Positions 34,044 through 45,850 of a stretch of 64,000 nt of DNA are shown one piece after another (positions within the stretch are counted from its first letter, which is position 1; each line of letters begins with the position of its first letter). Made by a program: the position numbers and the translations under genes. This stretch comes from Prorocentrum cordatum (Eukaryota > Sar > Dinophyceae > Prorocentrales > Prorocentraceae): contig CAUYUJ010003592.1 in the NCBI GenBank assembly GCA_963575745.1, positions 451,959 to 515,958 on the forward strand, written 5' to 3'. The notes beneath the pieces were generated by a model. That model made no database searches, was not told the DNA's origin, and saw only the letters and a list, made by a program, of their open reading frames with translations.

Positions 34044-34981
34044 CTTACCTAGGCTCTGCCTAGAAGGGTTCTTACCCTGTATGCTCAAGGGGCCGGGCAG
34101 TGCCCCCCGCCCGGGGCGGTTCCCCCAGGATCCGCCCCGCGGTTCCCCCAGTTGCGCCCTCCTCTGGGTTCACCCAGCTTAGCTTAGCTAAACTTATCTT
34201 AGCTTAGCTTAGCCTATCTCAGCTTAGCTTAGCTTAGCGTAGTTTAGCGTTGCGTTGCCTAGCTTAGCTTAGCTTAGCTTAGCTTGCTTCATCTTAGTTT
34301 AGTTTAGCTTAGCTGAGCTTAGCTCAGCCTAGCAGCTTAGGTTAGCTTAGCTTAGCATAGCATGGCTTACCTCAGCTTAGCTTAGCGCAGCATCACGCAG
34401 CGCAGCACTAGCACAGCACAGCATAGCATTGCTCAGCACAGCACAGCACAGCACAGCATAGCATACAATAGCTCTGCATAGCCTAGCATACTGTAGCATA
34501 TCATAGCATATAATAGCGCAGCATATCGTAGCATATCATAGCACTGCTCTTACCATCGCACAGCACAGCATAGCACAGCATAGCACGGCACAGCACAGCA
34601 TATCATAGCGCAGCATAGCATAGCATAGCGCAGCACAACATAGCAAAATCAACACCATTGCGAGGAGTGTAGATGTAGAGGTCGACGTAGATGTAGATGT
34701 AGATGTAGGTGTAGATGTAGATGTAGATGTATATGTAGACGTAGATGTAGATGTATATGTAGGTGTTGGTGTAGATGTGGATAAAGGTGTAGATGTAGAT
34801 GTAGATGTAGATGTAGATGTAGATGCAGGTGCAGAAGATGTAGGTGTATATGTAGATGTATTATATGTGAGTCTCGCAGTTGATGTTGATGTAGATGTAG
34901 ACGCAGGTGTAGATGTCATGTAGCTGTCGGCGTAGTAGATGTAGATGCTGCTTTCCTAAACGCTCCAACTCCTAGGTAGGG
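34044..34981 (-). mobile_element. Composite microsatellite element, copy 3 (inverted)
   Basis: Reading on minus: CCTACCTAGG (34980-34971), the AGTTGGAGCG phrase, a CATCTA hexamer tract (to about 34660), a GCTAT tract (to about 34400), a GCTAA tract (to about 34190), the GC-rich tail with AACCGCGGGGCGGAT, and CCTAGGTAAG at 34053-34044. The outer flank on plus reads GGTCGCACTGGGATAA, shared with copies 1 and 4. Confidence 0.75.
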
Positions 34982-34999
34982 TCGCACTGGGATAAGTCG

Positions 35000-35390
35000 T
35001 TCTCTTGGCGGGGGCACGGCGGTCGCTAGCGGGAGCGCGCGGTGCATTGTTCTTGTCGTAGGTTGTGTGAATCCAACTCTGGTTAGAATCTGGCAGGGGG
35101 TTTGATTGGAGCCATTTGCGCTTTCTCGATGCCCAGAGACAATGCCCGCAACCCCGGACCTTGCAGCTCTCCCAGTGAATTCGGTCGGGGTCGGTAGTGC
35201 TCAACTTGGCGACGTACGTGGCGTTTTTAGATGGTTGGCGGGATCCGCATTTGACCAGTTTGTTGTAGCGAGCCTTCAATGGAACCCGGGGCGGTCTGGT
35301 CACGGGGTGCGGCGATGAAGGAAGAGGCGCTGGGGTCCGAGGGGAAGAAGATGATGATCTCGTCGACTGTGCCCCGGTCCTGGGTGGCGG
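35000..35390 (-). CDS. Possible Cys-containing exon (weak)
   Basis: After a CACCCAG acceptor near 35383, a minus frame reads SSSSSPRTPAPLPSSPHP, VKCGSRQPSKNATYVAKLS, then RIHWESCKVRGCGHCLWASR. The C...C-x3-CGHC spacing could be a metal-binding finger. Composition looks more protein-like than its surroundings, but I found no neighbouring exon and recognise no family. The inverted composite element begins right downstream. Confidence 0.3.
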
Positions 35391-35639
35391 GGGGTTAGCC
35401 TGAAACGTTGAAAACTCGCTAGGAGGGCCTCGGCCCCTTGTTGTTGCTTGGGGCTCACGCGGGGATTTCCGTAGTTAGTTGTTGTTAGGCCCCCCCCACC
35501 CCCGTCGTAGACTCACAGCAGGCCTAATAAATCATGAGAAGAGGTCTCCCAGAGGCCCCATGGAAACCCCCGCCGGCCCCCCTCCTTGGGGCAGCATGAT
35601 GGCGCGCCCCAGCCCGTGGGGGCAACAACCAACGTTGGG

Positions 35640-36395
35640 GGCAACAAATTCGGTCACATCGCGCGGCGCACGCCAGCGACAGCATCGCACGGCACGCACC
35701 AGCGACAACGAAGAAGACACAGTACGCACGAGCAACGAGAAAAACATCGAACACGCCCGCAACACAAATCACACGGCACACATAGCCCAGCCACCAAAAA
35801 CATCCGGAAAGCCAGGCCCATAATAAACCATTCCCTAACGCGCGGCCCTTAAAACGCCATCCTTAAAAAAGCCCGGCTCAAAAACGCCCAAATAAAGCCC
35901 GACCTTTGGAACAGTCGTAAAGCCCAGCCCTAAAACATCCCTAAAGCCCGGCCCATGCAACACCCCTAAAACTTGACCCGTAAAACATCCTTGAAGTCAG
36001 GCCCCTAATAAAACATCCCTACGACCTGGCCCCGACAAAATCCTTGAAGCCAAGCCCTAAAACAGCCCTAAATCCGCTCAGCAACACACGCCGAAAACCC
36101 AAATCACACGGCGCACACCGGCAACAAAAATCACACAGTACACATCAGCAACATTTACAACGACACCAACAACAACGCGCTCACGGAACTGGCGCATCAC
36201 GAACCACACAGAACACACCGCCAACAATAATCACACAGCACGCACCGCCAACAACACCGCGCACCACACAGAAACCACAGAGCACGCACCAGCAAAAATG
36301 TCGCGCATCACGCCCCAGCAGAAAAAAAAACGCAACGCAGTCAACGCCGACAACAAACATCACACAGCACACACCGAACGACAACAAATACACAG
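35640..36395. repeat. Two A/C-rich minisatellites
   Basis: CACAC(A/G)GCACGCACCAGCAAC-type units at about 35640-35800 and 36080-36390 surround a different unit of the type TAAAACATCCCTAAAGCCCGG (about 35820-36075). The open frames encode His/Thr/Asn repeats. Confidence 0.75.
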
Positions 36396-36512
36396 CACGT
36401 CGTGGAGCCCTCTTGTTGGGGCCATCTTGAGGCGCTCTAGGATCGGATTGGGGGGCGCCTTAATTCAAGCTTTTCGGAGCCATTTCCTTGGGGCCCCTGG
36501 GAAAATCGGGGG

Positions 36513-36755
36513 TTGCTTTTTCCGCGACCACGACGACGACGAAGACGTTGGCGACAACGCCAGTGCCGAGCCCGACTGACGGCGGCCCCAAGTCGAGGCC
36601 GCTTGGTTGCCGGCTGCAGGTCGGGCCAGTCCGAATCCATCCTGCTTGGGGGCACCCGGGACGCCGAGTGGAACGACAAAGAGAAGAAGATGATTTTGAT
36701 CGGTGACGCGCAGACGTTCCAGGGCAAGCTCGACGAGCTCATGAAGGCCGAATAG
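36513..36755 (+). CDS. Short ORF upstream of the LINE ORF (possible ORF1 remnant)
   Basis: The end of this frame reads ESILLGGTRDAEWNDKEKK then MILIGDAQTFQGKLDELMKA and stops 126 bp before the LINE start codon. Its second half looks like real protein, while the first half is Arg-rich and low complexity. It could be the end of a LINE ORF1 or an upstream exon. No zinc-knuckle or RNA-binding motif is visible. Confidence 0.35.
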   Translation: MLFPRPRRRRRRWRQRQCRARLTAAPSRGRLVAGCRSGQSESILLGGTRDAEWNDKEKKMILIGDAQTFQGKLDELMKAE

Positions 36756-36881
36756 GAAACGCCACTGCAGCAAAGCAAATGCAGTGGAACTGGTGGGGGG
36801 AGGGGTAAATATGCGAATGTGTACGGCGACTTGCCGTGCAATTTTCTGAGGCCGCCGGCAGGGGCAGCCGAGGCGAATTCA

Positions 36882-39863
36882 ATGCAAGACGTGCTTGGAC
36901 AAGACAGTGGATTTCACTTCAGTGTCGTGTGCTGGAACGCGTGCGGCATGGAGGGAGGCGCCATAGAAGACATGTTCGATTTATTTCCTCAGGATTTACA
37001 GTGGGACGCAGTTTTGATACAGGAGGGACCTTATGTACATTCTGATTCGTATGTTATTTCACAAAACGGGCATGCAGTATATAGCGGGGCGTGCTTGCAG
37101 TGGAAGCGCAGCGTGACGATCGCAATACACAGGAAATGGGTGACGTCAGGAGCTGGTTTGGTTTTCTCTGCTTTTGGGAGGCGAGTTGCATGCCTTGATT
37201 TGGAGACTGGTAGCATGAAGCTCCGCCTTGTGACTTGTCATTTTCCTCATAGAGACCGCTCAGATGATGAATATGACGAACTTCTTGAGCTCCTGACGAA
37301 TGTGGTGGAAGAAGGGCGGAGGAAGGGCTGCACCAACATAGTCGGAACGGATGCCAATGCTGTCATTGGGATTCCGAATGGCACGGATTCCCCCGATATC
37401 ATAGGGCCCAGCGGCCACGGCAGAAGATGTTGGAGAGGTCACATGCTCACGGAATGGCTACACGGGGCGAAGCTTGCAGCGGCCACCACGTTCATCGACA
37501 AACCTTTTGACGAAGCATGGACACATCAGCTGTGGAGCACCGGTGAACGACGACAAATAGATTATGTCTTTGTTGACGAAATTGCAGCAAAAGGAGTCCA
37601 AAGCTGGGGTATCGCACATTCTCTGGACGGCAAGTCGGACCACAGGGCGTTTTCGACAACTTTGAAGGTTACGGAGCGGCCGAAGAAAAGGACGACAAAG
37701 AAACTGCAAGTGAGATGGAAGCCGCGCCGAAGGCCAGACGGCAACCCGAACGAGTTTCACGACTGCCTTGACGGCGCCCTTGCTGAGCACGACTTCAACG
37801 TGGACCCAACCCCCAAGGTGGTGGAGGCGGCTGTGGAGACCGGGGAGCGCAACCATCTGGCAACGTCCAGTCCAAAACATGGTCCGGAAGTCGAGCGTTT
37901 ATTTGACGCGCGCCGGGATGAGACGGACCCAGACAGACGGCGTTCTTTATCGAAGCAGCTCTGGAGGGCATTGCGACGACAACGACGTAAAAAACAAGCT
38001 TTGGAGTTGGAACAACTTGTCGTCAGAGGGGCTGGCCTGGGAGCACTTCGACGGCTTGAGCAGAAGCACAAGGGCATCGAAAGAATTCTTGCGATCCAAG
38101 ACCACAGCGGTATCACGCAGACAGACCAGGCATCAATCAGCGAGGTTTTTGCGCAGTTTTATGAAAACTTGCATCGAGATACCACTGTCGCCATCGAGCC
38201 CCCATTGAAGGAAGCTGCCAACGAAGGCGTGACGGAAACAGAACTTCGACAAGCGCTGAGGAAACTGAAGGGCGGCAGAACTGGGGCAGACGATGGGCTG
38301 GTAGCAGAGATGCTGAAGACAGGGCATGCGCATTTGGTTTGTGTCATCGCAGAATTCTTCTCGCAAGTATTAAATGGGGCTCTGGGCCCGCCAGAAGAAT
38401 GGAAGTTTACCAAATTTCGCGTGTTGTTCAAGAAGGGGGATCCGTCCCTACCAAAAAACTACAGACCTATAGCAATATTGCCCGTGATGGCGAAGTTGTT
38501 CAGCACAGTGTTGTACAACAGGCTTGCGGCCGCGATCGATTCGAAGTTATCCAGAGAGCAGTTCGGGTTCAGACCGCAGCGTGGTTGCGCAGACGCAATA
38601 CACATAGTGAGAACGGTGATTGAAAAATCACTTGAATGGGGAGAGGAACTTTGGGTCGCTACTCTCGATGTTGAGAAAGCTTTCGATCGCGTGTACCATT
38701 CAGCATTATTTTGTGCCTTGCTGGACTCGGGTATTTCGATTTCAACAGTTTGTGTATTGAGACGGCTGTATCACGGAGTCAGAGGATATGTTTCTTTATG
38801 GGATGGGGCAGAGAGCAGACCATTTGATGTGCAGCGGGGTGTGAAGCAAGGAGACCCATTATCTCCGGCATTATTTAATCTGGTGTTGGACAAGGTCCTT
38901 TCCGAAGTGAGCAGCACGTGGAATCGCAGAGGGCATGGCACGTTGGTGGGGCAAAGCATCAACGGCAAGTGCCTCACGCACGTAGCTTTTGCAGATGACC
39001 AGGCGCTCATAGCCAGAAGCTGGATCTCCATGAGAAGAATGATTCTAATGCTCCGGGACGCTCTGGCGAAGGTGGGCCTGGACTTACATCCCGCCAAGTG
39101 CGAGGTCCAGACGAACCGGGCCGAGTTCACACGCAGGGGCGCCGCCGTGCTGACGGAGGGTTTTTCCGTAGAAATATTGGAGCCGGGCGAACATCTCGAA
39201 ATCTTGGGCACCAGCGTTTCTCTCGAGGACCCGACGGGCCAGGAAGTGGAACATCGCGTCGCTTGCGGGTGGCGCAAGTTCTGGGCAATGAAGAGGTTGC
39301 TTCTAAACCAGTCATATTCTTTGAGGAAAAGATTACGTTTATTTAATTCTACTGTCACAGAATGCGCTCTATGGGGATGCGAGTCGTGGACGCCCAGGGC
39401 AGAGGAGCTCAGGAAGCTGAACGTGGCTCAAAATTTGATGCTGCGGAGAATCGTTGGCTGTGGCCGCGCCGACGGGGAGCCGTGGGTTGACTGGGTCCAA
39501 AGAGCCACCCGGCGAGTGCGCCGCTTCGCCGAAAGTACTGGTCTCAAAGAGTGGGCGCCGGAACATTTCCGAAGGAAATGGCTCTGGGCAGGGCGCGTGG
39601 CCCGGGCGAGCGCCATCGACTGGTTGAATGGCGTCACGACGTGGAGAGATTCTTCTTGGCAGGCTGCTTCTGGCGAGTGGGGCTCGCTTCGCCCGACGCG
39701 TCCGTCAAGTCGCAGGTGGATGCGTTTTGAAGACTCGGTGAGAAGATTTTGCCGAGACCGGGGGCTGGGGGAGTGGCAACTTCTTGCTGTGGACGCAGAT
39801 CATTGGGCAAGTCTAACGGCTGATTTTCTTTCATATTCGGTGAAGTCGCACTTCCACTCCTGA
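36882..39863 (+). CDS. LINE-type endonuclease/reverse transcriptase ORF, uninterrupted
   Basis: A 993-residue protein if started at the first in-frame ATG (36882); the frame is open from 36819. N-terminal APE-like endonuclease: CWNAC (Asn19), LIQEG, GTDAN (Asp157), RQIDYVF, SDHRAF (Asp253, His254). Reverse transcriptase: KNYRPIAIL, FGFRPQRGC, DVEKAFDRV (Asp596), RGVKQGDPLSPALFN and AFADD (Asp705, Asp706). The C-terminal third has RRKWLWAGRVAR, often seen in APE-LINE proteins. All key catalytic residues are present and there is no stop or frameshift, so the enzyme could be active and the insertion may be recent. It would nick target DNA and copy its own RNA into the genome. It is followed by a short (ACTTC)n end at 39908-39925. 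No CCHC knuckle or RNase H was identified. Confidence 0.93.
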   Translation: MQDVLGQDSGFHFSVVCWNACGMEGGAIEDMFDLFPQDLQWDAVLIQEGPYVHSDSYVISQNGHAVYSGACLQWKRSVTIAIHRKWVTSGAGLVFSAFGRRVACLDLETGSMKLRLVTCHFPHRDRSDDEYDELLELLTNVVEEGRRKGCTNIVGTDANAVIGIPNGTDSPDIIGPSGHGRRCWRGHMLTEWLHGAKLAAATTFIDKPFDEAWTHQLWSTGERRQIDYVFVDEIAAKGVQSWGIAHSLDGKSDHRAFSTTLKVTERPKKRTTKKLQVRWKPRRRPDGNPNEFHDCLDGALAEHDFNVDPTPKVVEAAVETGERNHLATSSPKHGPEVERLFDARRDETDPDRRRSLSKQLWRALRRQRRKKQALELEQLVVRGAGLGALRRLEQKHKGIERILAIQDHSGITQTDQASISEVFAQFYENLHRDTTVAIEPPLKEAANEGVTETELRQALRKLKGGRTGADDGLVAEMLKTGHAHLVCVIAEFFSQVLNGALGPPEEWKFTKFRVLFKKGDPSLPKNYRPIAILPVMAKLFSTVLYNRLAAAIDSKLSREQFGFRPQRGCADAIHIVRTVIEKSLEWGEELWVATLDVEKAFDRVYHSALFCALLDSGISISTVCVLRRLYHGVRGYVSLWDGAESRPFDVQRGVKQGDPLSPALFNLVLDKVLSEVSSTWNRRGHGTLVGQSINGKCLTHVAFADDQALIARSWISMRRMILMLRDALAKVGLDLHPAKCEVQTNRAEFTRRGAAVLTEGFSVEILEPGEHLEILGTSVSLEDPTGQEVEHRVACGWRKFWAMKRLLLNQSYSLRKRLRLFNSTVTECALWGCESWTPRAEELRKLNVAQNLMLRRIVGCGRADGEPWVDWVQRATRRVRRFAESTGLKEWAPEHFRRKWLWAGRVARASAIDWLNGVTTWRDSSWQAASGEWGSLRPTRPSSRRWMRFEDSVRRFCRDRGLGEWQLLAVDADHWASLTADFLSYSVKSHFHS

Positions 39864-39907
39864 GGATTTTGCGTAGGGTCCTGCCCCTTGCGGGCCACCT
39901 TGACAGG

Positions 39908-39925
39908 ACTTCACTTCACTTCACT
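39908..39925 (+). repeat. (ACTTC)n at the LINE 3' end
   Basis: Three ACTTC units plus ACT stand 45 bp after the LINE stop codon. Non-LTR elements often end in a short tandem repeat instead of poly(A), so this is a candidate 3' terminus. Confidence 0.5.
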
Positions 39926-40139
39926 GCTTGGGGGCACCACGGTTGGTGGCAGGAGGCGGTGGAAGGGGGGGCGGGTGGGCGGAGCGACGAGCGGCGGGGG
40001 GATGGATAAGTTACACCAGAGAAAACCCCAATCAGTGGATTTCTGACATGTGTCGCAGGTACCTCGATCGGTCCGCATCGCGCCCCAGTCTAGTTCAAAT
40101 GTACATTGTAGTTTGGCATAGTTGTTCAATCATCATCTC

Positions 40140-41660
40140 TCTACGTAGCACCTCGTGGGGCCATCTTGGGCCAGCATGGGCCAGCTCGGGGCCGTCGTGG
40201 GGCCATATTGGGGCCATCGTGGACCATTGTGGGGCCACCCTGGGCCATGTTGATGGGGCCATATTGGGCCATTCCTACTACTAGGGTCATGGCCATGTCC
40301 AACTCGGAGTTTGACAACATGGGGTCCACTGGAGCCACATTGGGGCCATCGTGGAAGCGTGTCGGGGCCATCGTGGACACGTCCTCCTCGGGCCATGGCC
40401 ATGTCTTCTAAGTGTAGGGTTATAGGGCTATTGTACACCTATGGAGCTATATGGCTTTAGGGTGATAGGGCTGTGCGGATGTATCAACGGGGCATGCGTC
40501 CGCATTATATCTAGACGCTTCGCGTATCCCCACCAGCCCATCCAGAAACGACGCCCAGGAAAATTGACGGAAGAAGGGAAGCAGAGACGCACATAGTAGT
40601 GAAACAGAGCAGGCAACAACGGTGAATTGGGATATAGTTGTGGCGAAGGTTGAACGTGTTATTGATGGTGTTATTGATCCTGATGGTATTGCTGCTGCTG
40701 TTGCTGCTGATAGCGCTGCTGACGTTGCTGACGGTGGTGATGGTTCTCGGATGATGCGCAGGCGGATAAAGGGGGGGGGGAGGAGAAGGAGAAGGAGGAG
40801 AAGAAGGAGGAGGGGGAAACATGACGAACATGCATAAGATCATATTAGGACGTATATTCTTGGGAGTTGTGTTGGAAGCCTCGTGGAGCGTCTGACTGGG
40901 GGTATCACGGGTGCCTCGGGGATCGTCGTGAAGCATCTTCGGGGTCTCTTGGAGATCTCATGAATGCATTTCGGAGCCCCCTTGGGATATCGCTTGGGCG
41001 GTTTTTGGAGGCCGCGTGGGACGTCGTCGTGGGGGTCTCGCGGCGGTCCTGAGGGATTCGCGGGCGTCTTGGGTGCTTCGGGGAGGCCTCGCGGGGCCGC
41101 CCGGGGTCCTCGCGGGGGTCTCTTGGGGGCATCGTGGGGCCATAGTAGCGTTGGGGCCATTATCGCGGGGCCGTATGGGCGCATCGGGGGGCCATCTTCT
41201 TGGAGGACATCGATCAAGAAAGTGGGGGCCCTAATAAGTACGGCCCCCCTCCTCGGCGGGCGCTCCTAAAATTGTATCATGAACCCGCATTTGGGCGCTA
41301 TTGGAGCGCTCTTGGGCACTATTATTGAGCCCATACTACTAGGGCTATAATGGGCCCATCTTGGGGCCAGCTTGGGCCATCGCGGAGCCATCTTGAGGCG
41401 CCGGATGGCCATCGGAAGCGAAACGAAAACGAGAAGGCACATAATATCAGTGGTTTGCCTTCGGTGTTTGAAGAAGTGCGGCTTCTTGGGGGCATCATTC
41501 GTCTTGGGAAGTGGGTTGGCGCATTAGTGGAACCATCGTGGGCCGACATTGGGGCCTATTGGAGCATCTTCGGATGCATATTTAGGAATATTGTTATTCG
41601 GATATAATAATATTGAGCCATCTTGTAGCCAATCGTGGGCTCTCCGAGGCGATATTGGAG
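40140..41660. repeat. GGGGCCATCTTGGGCC-type degenerate repeats
   Basis: Phrases such as GGGCCATCTTGGGGCC recur at 40150-40410, 40860-41240 and 41290-41650. Between them, the second copy of the 38-bp dispersed repeat lies at 40512-40549 and a short GGA tract at 40780-40815. No gene supported. Confidence 0.6.
40512..40549 (+). repeat. 38-bp dispersed repeat, copy 2
   Basis: Identical to 27234-27271 over 38 bp; the sequence after AGAAACGA differs. Confidence 0.9.
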
Positions 41661-42572
41661 CTGTCGCGGGCCTGCTTGGGCGCCCCAACACGTCGCGAAT
41701 TCCCCCGTCCAGGTCCAGGGGAGGGGGTGGGGGGAGGAGCAAACCCTTCCCCGAAGAAGGGGCAGAAGGAGTTGGAAGAGGAAACTCTATACTAAACCAC
41801 CTACGCCCACAAGGAGGGCTGGTGGGAGTTGTTACCCCCGACGTTCTGGGGTACACTAGAAGATTATACGACCCAAATTATTGCTTCCAGGGGCTGGGGC
41901 TGTTTTTTTGCATATCCAAGCGTCCTCAAGGAGCCATCGCGGGGCCAGCTTGGGCCATCTATCTCGGGGCCATCGCGGGGCCGCCCCACCCGCCGCCCAC
42001 CCACCACGCACACGCCTACTACTACTACCACCACCCACCCACCACCCGCGACGATCCACCCACCCACCACCCGCCCACCACCCACCACCAACCACCCGAA
42101 TATGCTTGGAACTCAAAACGAGGACCTCGGAAATCTCAGCCAGATACCGACATCATCGGCGGGGCACGTTCGCCAAATCGTTCAACCTCCGCTTGGGCCC
42201 CTTCTTCAGCGCAAGCACTGATTGGGGAGGGTCGGCTTTTTCCCGTCGAAGAAGTGTGAAACAAAAAGCTGGACAGGGAGGCCACCACGGGAGGTTCGGG
42301 TTGTTTTTTCGACCTGTCCCTTCGTGACAGCCTGCTCCCGCGCAGCGACTGCCCGCAGCGTCAGTCAGCGCGGCGAGGCTGAGCGCGGCGCCCACCGCCG
42401 CGCCCCTGAACTTGATGCGACAAGATTATGATGTATTCGTCCAGGGCGGCAGGGGCGCTGGATGGTGCATTCGTCCAGGGCGGCAGGGCGGCAGGGGCAG
42501 CACAGAAGGAAGGGTGATGATGATGATGATGATGATGAGTTCATGCATCGCCAACAACGTGACCCAACTTGT
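41661..42572. other. No confident gene
   Basis: Contains a CCACCCACC-rich tract (about 41985-42095). A short minus frame near 42290-42395 (ALSLAALTDAAG) may be coding but stands alone. A (GAT)n run lies at 42516-42538. Confidence 0.3.
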
Positions 42573-43035
42573 TCCCTACCTCCTAGGCTCTGCCTAGAAG
42601 ATAAAGGGTTCTCACTCGCTGGGCTTACCCAGTCCCCGCCTTGCGGTTCCCCCAGTAGTAGTTGCACCCACGTATTCCAGCGTTGCGTATATCATCTTAG
42701 CCCAGCTTAATATAGCTTAGCTTAACGTAGTTTCATCGTCTTAGCGTCGCGTAGCTGTAGCTTAGCTTACCTTCGCTTTGCATAACATAACCCAGCATAA
42801 CATAGCATAGCGCAGCATAGCATACCATAGCATAGCACAGCGCAGCATAGCACAGCATAGTAGCATAGCATAGCGCAGCATAGCATAGCATATCATAGCC
42901 TAGCATAACAGAGCGCAGCCTAGCGTAGCATCGCATCATTGCGCAGCACAGCGCAGCATAGCATAGCACAACACAGCATCCACTACTTGTTTGCTGCTGC
43001 TAGTAGAGGCTCCAACTCACTCCTCCTAGGTAGGG
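42573..43035 (-). mobile_element. Composite microsatellite element, copy 4 (inverted, shortened)
   Basis: On minus: CCCTACCTAGG (43035-43025), a GGAGTTGGAGCCTC-like phrase, no ACATCT tract, GCTAT tract (about 42960-42780), brief GCTAA-like part (about 42760-42690), then a shortened tail with AACCGCAAGG, GAGAACCC and CTAGGCAGAGCCTAGG. The flank TAGGGTCGCACTGGGATAA matches copy 3. It appears to be an internally deleted copy. Confidence 0.7.
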
Positions 43036-43670
43036 TCGCACTGGGATAATGTCAGAACAAGTCAGCGCCTTCCGAACACCAACAGGGAGGGAAAGGGAGG
43101 AGGATGGCGGGGGGGGGGAAGGGGGAGGAAGAGAGAAACGGCTCGCCGGGCTCATTCGGCTGCCTTCAGAACGAAGGAGGAGGAGGAGGAGGAGGAGGAG
43201 GAGGAGGGCGAGCACAGCTTGCTGACCAAAATCATTTTGTTTCAACTTGTTTTGGGGGGGGTTGGCGAGAGCCGCGTGCAAAAAAGATAGCGCTCTCGGC
43301 AGCGGTGGGCGTCCACCGCCGGCGAGGGGGAAATTATTTCTGATTCTGCAGATGGCGAGAGCACATCTTGATTTCACACCCTCCCTCGGCAGCTGCTGTT
43401 TTCAAAAAAATTGGTCCCTCGGCAGCGGTGGACGTCCACCACCGGCGAGAGCTCAATGATTTTTGCAACGACATCTCGGCAGAGCCGACCTCAGATTTTG
43501 TCAGGATCAGGGCTTCCGAAAAAGAAAATTGAAACGGGGCGGAGGGCGATGAAAATAGGGAAGCCACGCTGCAAGGTTGCAGGGCCAATCGATGGGGCAT
43601 GGCTTCGGACCCCGCCGCCCCCCCCCGTGGAAAGGATCGATGGGCCCCAAGTGGGGCGATGTCATGATGG

Positions 43671-43714
<44 letters not shown>

Positions 43715-45070
43715 CATCGTTGCCCCGCCCCAGCATGGTGGCCCAGTTGTCTTCGTAATAACATGTTGTTAGAAGAAACTTAGAATCGGGGGAGGGGGGG
43801 GTTATTATGATGGGGAGGAGGAGGAGGCGGAGGATAAGGAGGAGAAGAAGAAGAAGGAGGGTCAGGTATCATCATCACAACAACCCTGCACGTTGCTGCG
43901 CCACGGCATATCATAGCAGCGCAATCCTGAGAACAGCAGCGCTGAGCACCGTGCTAATCATCGCACCAGCCTCCTGGGCGTAGGTGTTTGTTTGGGGAGT
44001 TGCTTTTTCCAACCTCATTCTTCCCCGTCGGGGGGGTTATTTTACCCCTCCCCCTACATCTGCCCCTCCTGGACCTGGATGACGGGTTTTGCGACGCGTT
44101 GGAGTGTCCAAAAAAAGGGCCCAAGACGGCTCCAAGAGCGCCTTGCAGAGCCCAAGATGAGCTACAAGATGGCCCAAGCTGCTGCTAGCATACTATTATT
44201 CCTCATCATCATGATGCATCCGAAGATGCCCCAAGCGGCACCAAGGCCGCCCCAAGAAGAAGACGGCTCCAAGAGGCCAAAGAGCTTCACAAGGAGGCGC
44301 CCAAGAAGAAGCCAACATCTTTCAAACACCTTAGAAGGGAAACCACTGATGATGTGCGCCGTCTCGTCTGTTCGTTTCCGATGGCCATCCGAGGCCTCAA
44401 GATGGCTCCACGCGGGCCCAAGCAGAGGGCCCCGATGGGGCGCCCAAGAAAAGAGCCCCAGGACGACGGCCGCAAGAGCGCCCAACAACAGCGCTCCAGG
44501 AACGCCCCAAGAAGAGGGGTCTAGGATCTAGGACGCGAGTTTAGGAACGCCCGAGGGGGGGCCGCGATAATAATTAAGGAACCCCCCTTTTTTTGATCGC
44601 TGTCACACGAGAAGATGGCCCCACGAGGCGCCCAGGAGGCCCCCAGAAGAAGAGGCCACAAGATGGCGCCGAGATAGCCCCTGATGGCCCCTAATAGTAA
44701 TAAGGGCCCCCCAATATACCCTTAAGAAGACCCCAACAACCGGCCCCAAGAGGCCTCCCTGCCTGGGGCACCCAAGGCGCCCAAGAGTCCCTCAGGACCG
44801 CGAAAAGACCCCCAAGACGTCCCAAGAGGCCACCAACAAAGCGCCCAAGAGATATCACAAGGGGTTCCGAGAGGCATTCAGGAGACCTCCAAGAGACCCC
44901 GAAAATGCTTCGAGGTGATCCCCGAGGCGCCCAAGAGCTCCCCCAGACGCTCCAGGAGGTTTCCAAAACAACTCTCAAGAAACATCATAAGAGGATCTTA
45001 TGTTCGTCATGTTCCTTCCTCCTTCTTACCATTGGGTCTGTTCTCCTCCTCCTCCTCCTCACAATCTGAC
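43036..45070. other. No confident gene; small repeats
   Basis: A GGA run lies at 43170-43206 and (GAT)n at about 43670-43710. Near 43293-43333 and 43418-43450 a phrase with CTCGGCAGCGGTGG and GTCCACC occurs twice and contains the palindrome GGTGG-RC-GTCCACC. Degenerate GCCCAAGAGG repeats fill 44090-44960. Confidence 0.4.
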
Positions 45071-45079
45071 TATTCCTCC

Positions 45080-45850
45080 GCCCGGGCGTCCGCCCGGGCA
45101 CCCGGACACCCGGGCGCCGGCCCGGACACCCGGACACCCGGGCACCCGGGCACCCGGACACCCGGACACCCGGACACCCGGACACCCGGACACCCGGGCA
45201 CCCGGACGCCCGGACGCCCGGACACCAGGCACCCGGGCACCCGGACACCCGGACACCCGGACACCCGGGCACCCGGGCACCCGGACACCCGGCACACCCA
45301 GGCACCCGGACACCCGGACACCCGGGCACCCGGGCACCCGGACCCCGGACACCCGGGCACCCGGACACCCAGACACCCGGACACCCGGGCACCCGGACAC
45401 CCGGACGCCCGGACGCCCGGACACACCCGGACACCCGGACACACGGACACCCGGGCACCCGGACGCCCGGACGCCCGGACGCCCGGACGCCCGGACACCC
45501 GGACACCCGGACACCCGGACACCCGGTCACCCGGACACCCGGACACCCGGACACCGGGGCACCCAGACGCCCGGACGCCCGGACGCCCGGACGCCCGGGC
45601 CCCGGACGCGCGGACGCCCGGACGCCCGGACACCCGGACACCCGGACACCCACGCACCCGGGCACCCGGGCACCCGGGCACCCGGACACCCGGGCACCCG
45701 GACGCCCGGACGCCCGGACACCCAGGCGGCACCCGGGCACCCGGGCACCCGGACGCCCCAACACCCGGGCGTCCGGGCACCCGGGCACCCGGACACCCCG
45801 ACACCCAGACCTACACCCTGGCACCCGGGCACCCAGGCACCCGGCCGGGC
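45080..45850. repeat. CCCGGACACC 10-bp minisatellite, array 1
   Basis: Tandem CCCGGACACC / CCCGGGCACC / CCCGGACGCC decamers. All long frames here (Pro/Gly/His/Asp/Arg/Thr on plus, Cys/Pro/Gly/Val on minus) follow the 30-bp frame period and are not genes. A GGA run and degenerate CTTGGGG repeats follow (45885-46110). Confidence 0.95.

Noticed and set aside
40622-40837. Short ORF with alternating Asp/Ala residues
   Set aside because: Driven by a GCT/GTT/GAT-rich and GGA-rich stretch; no flanking exon.
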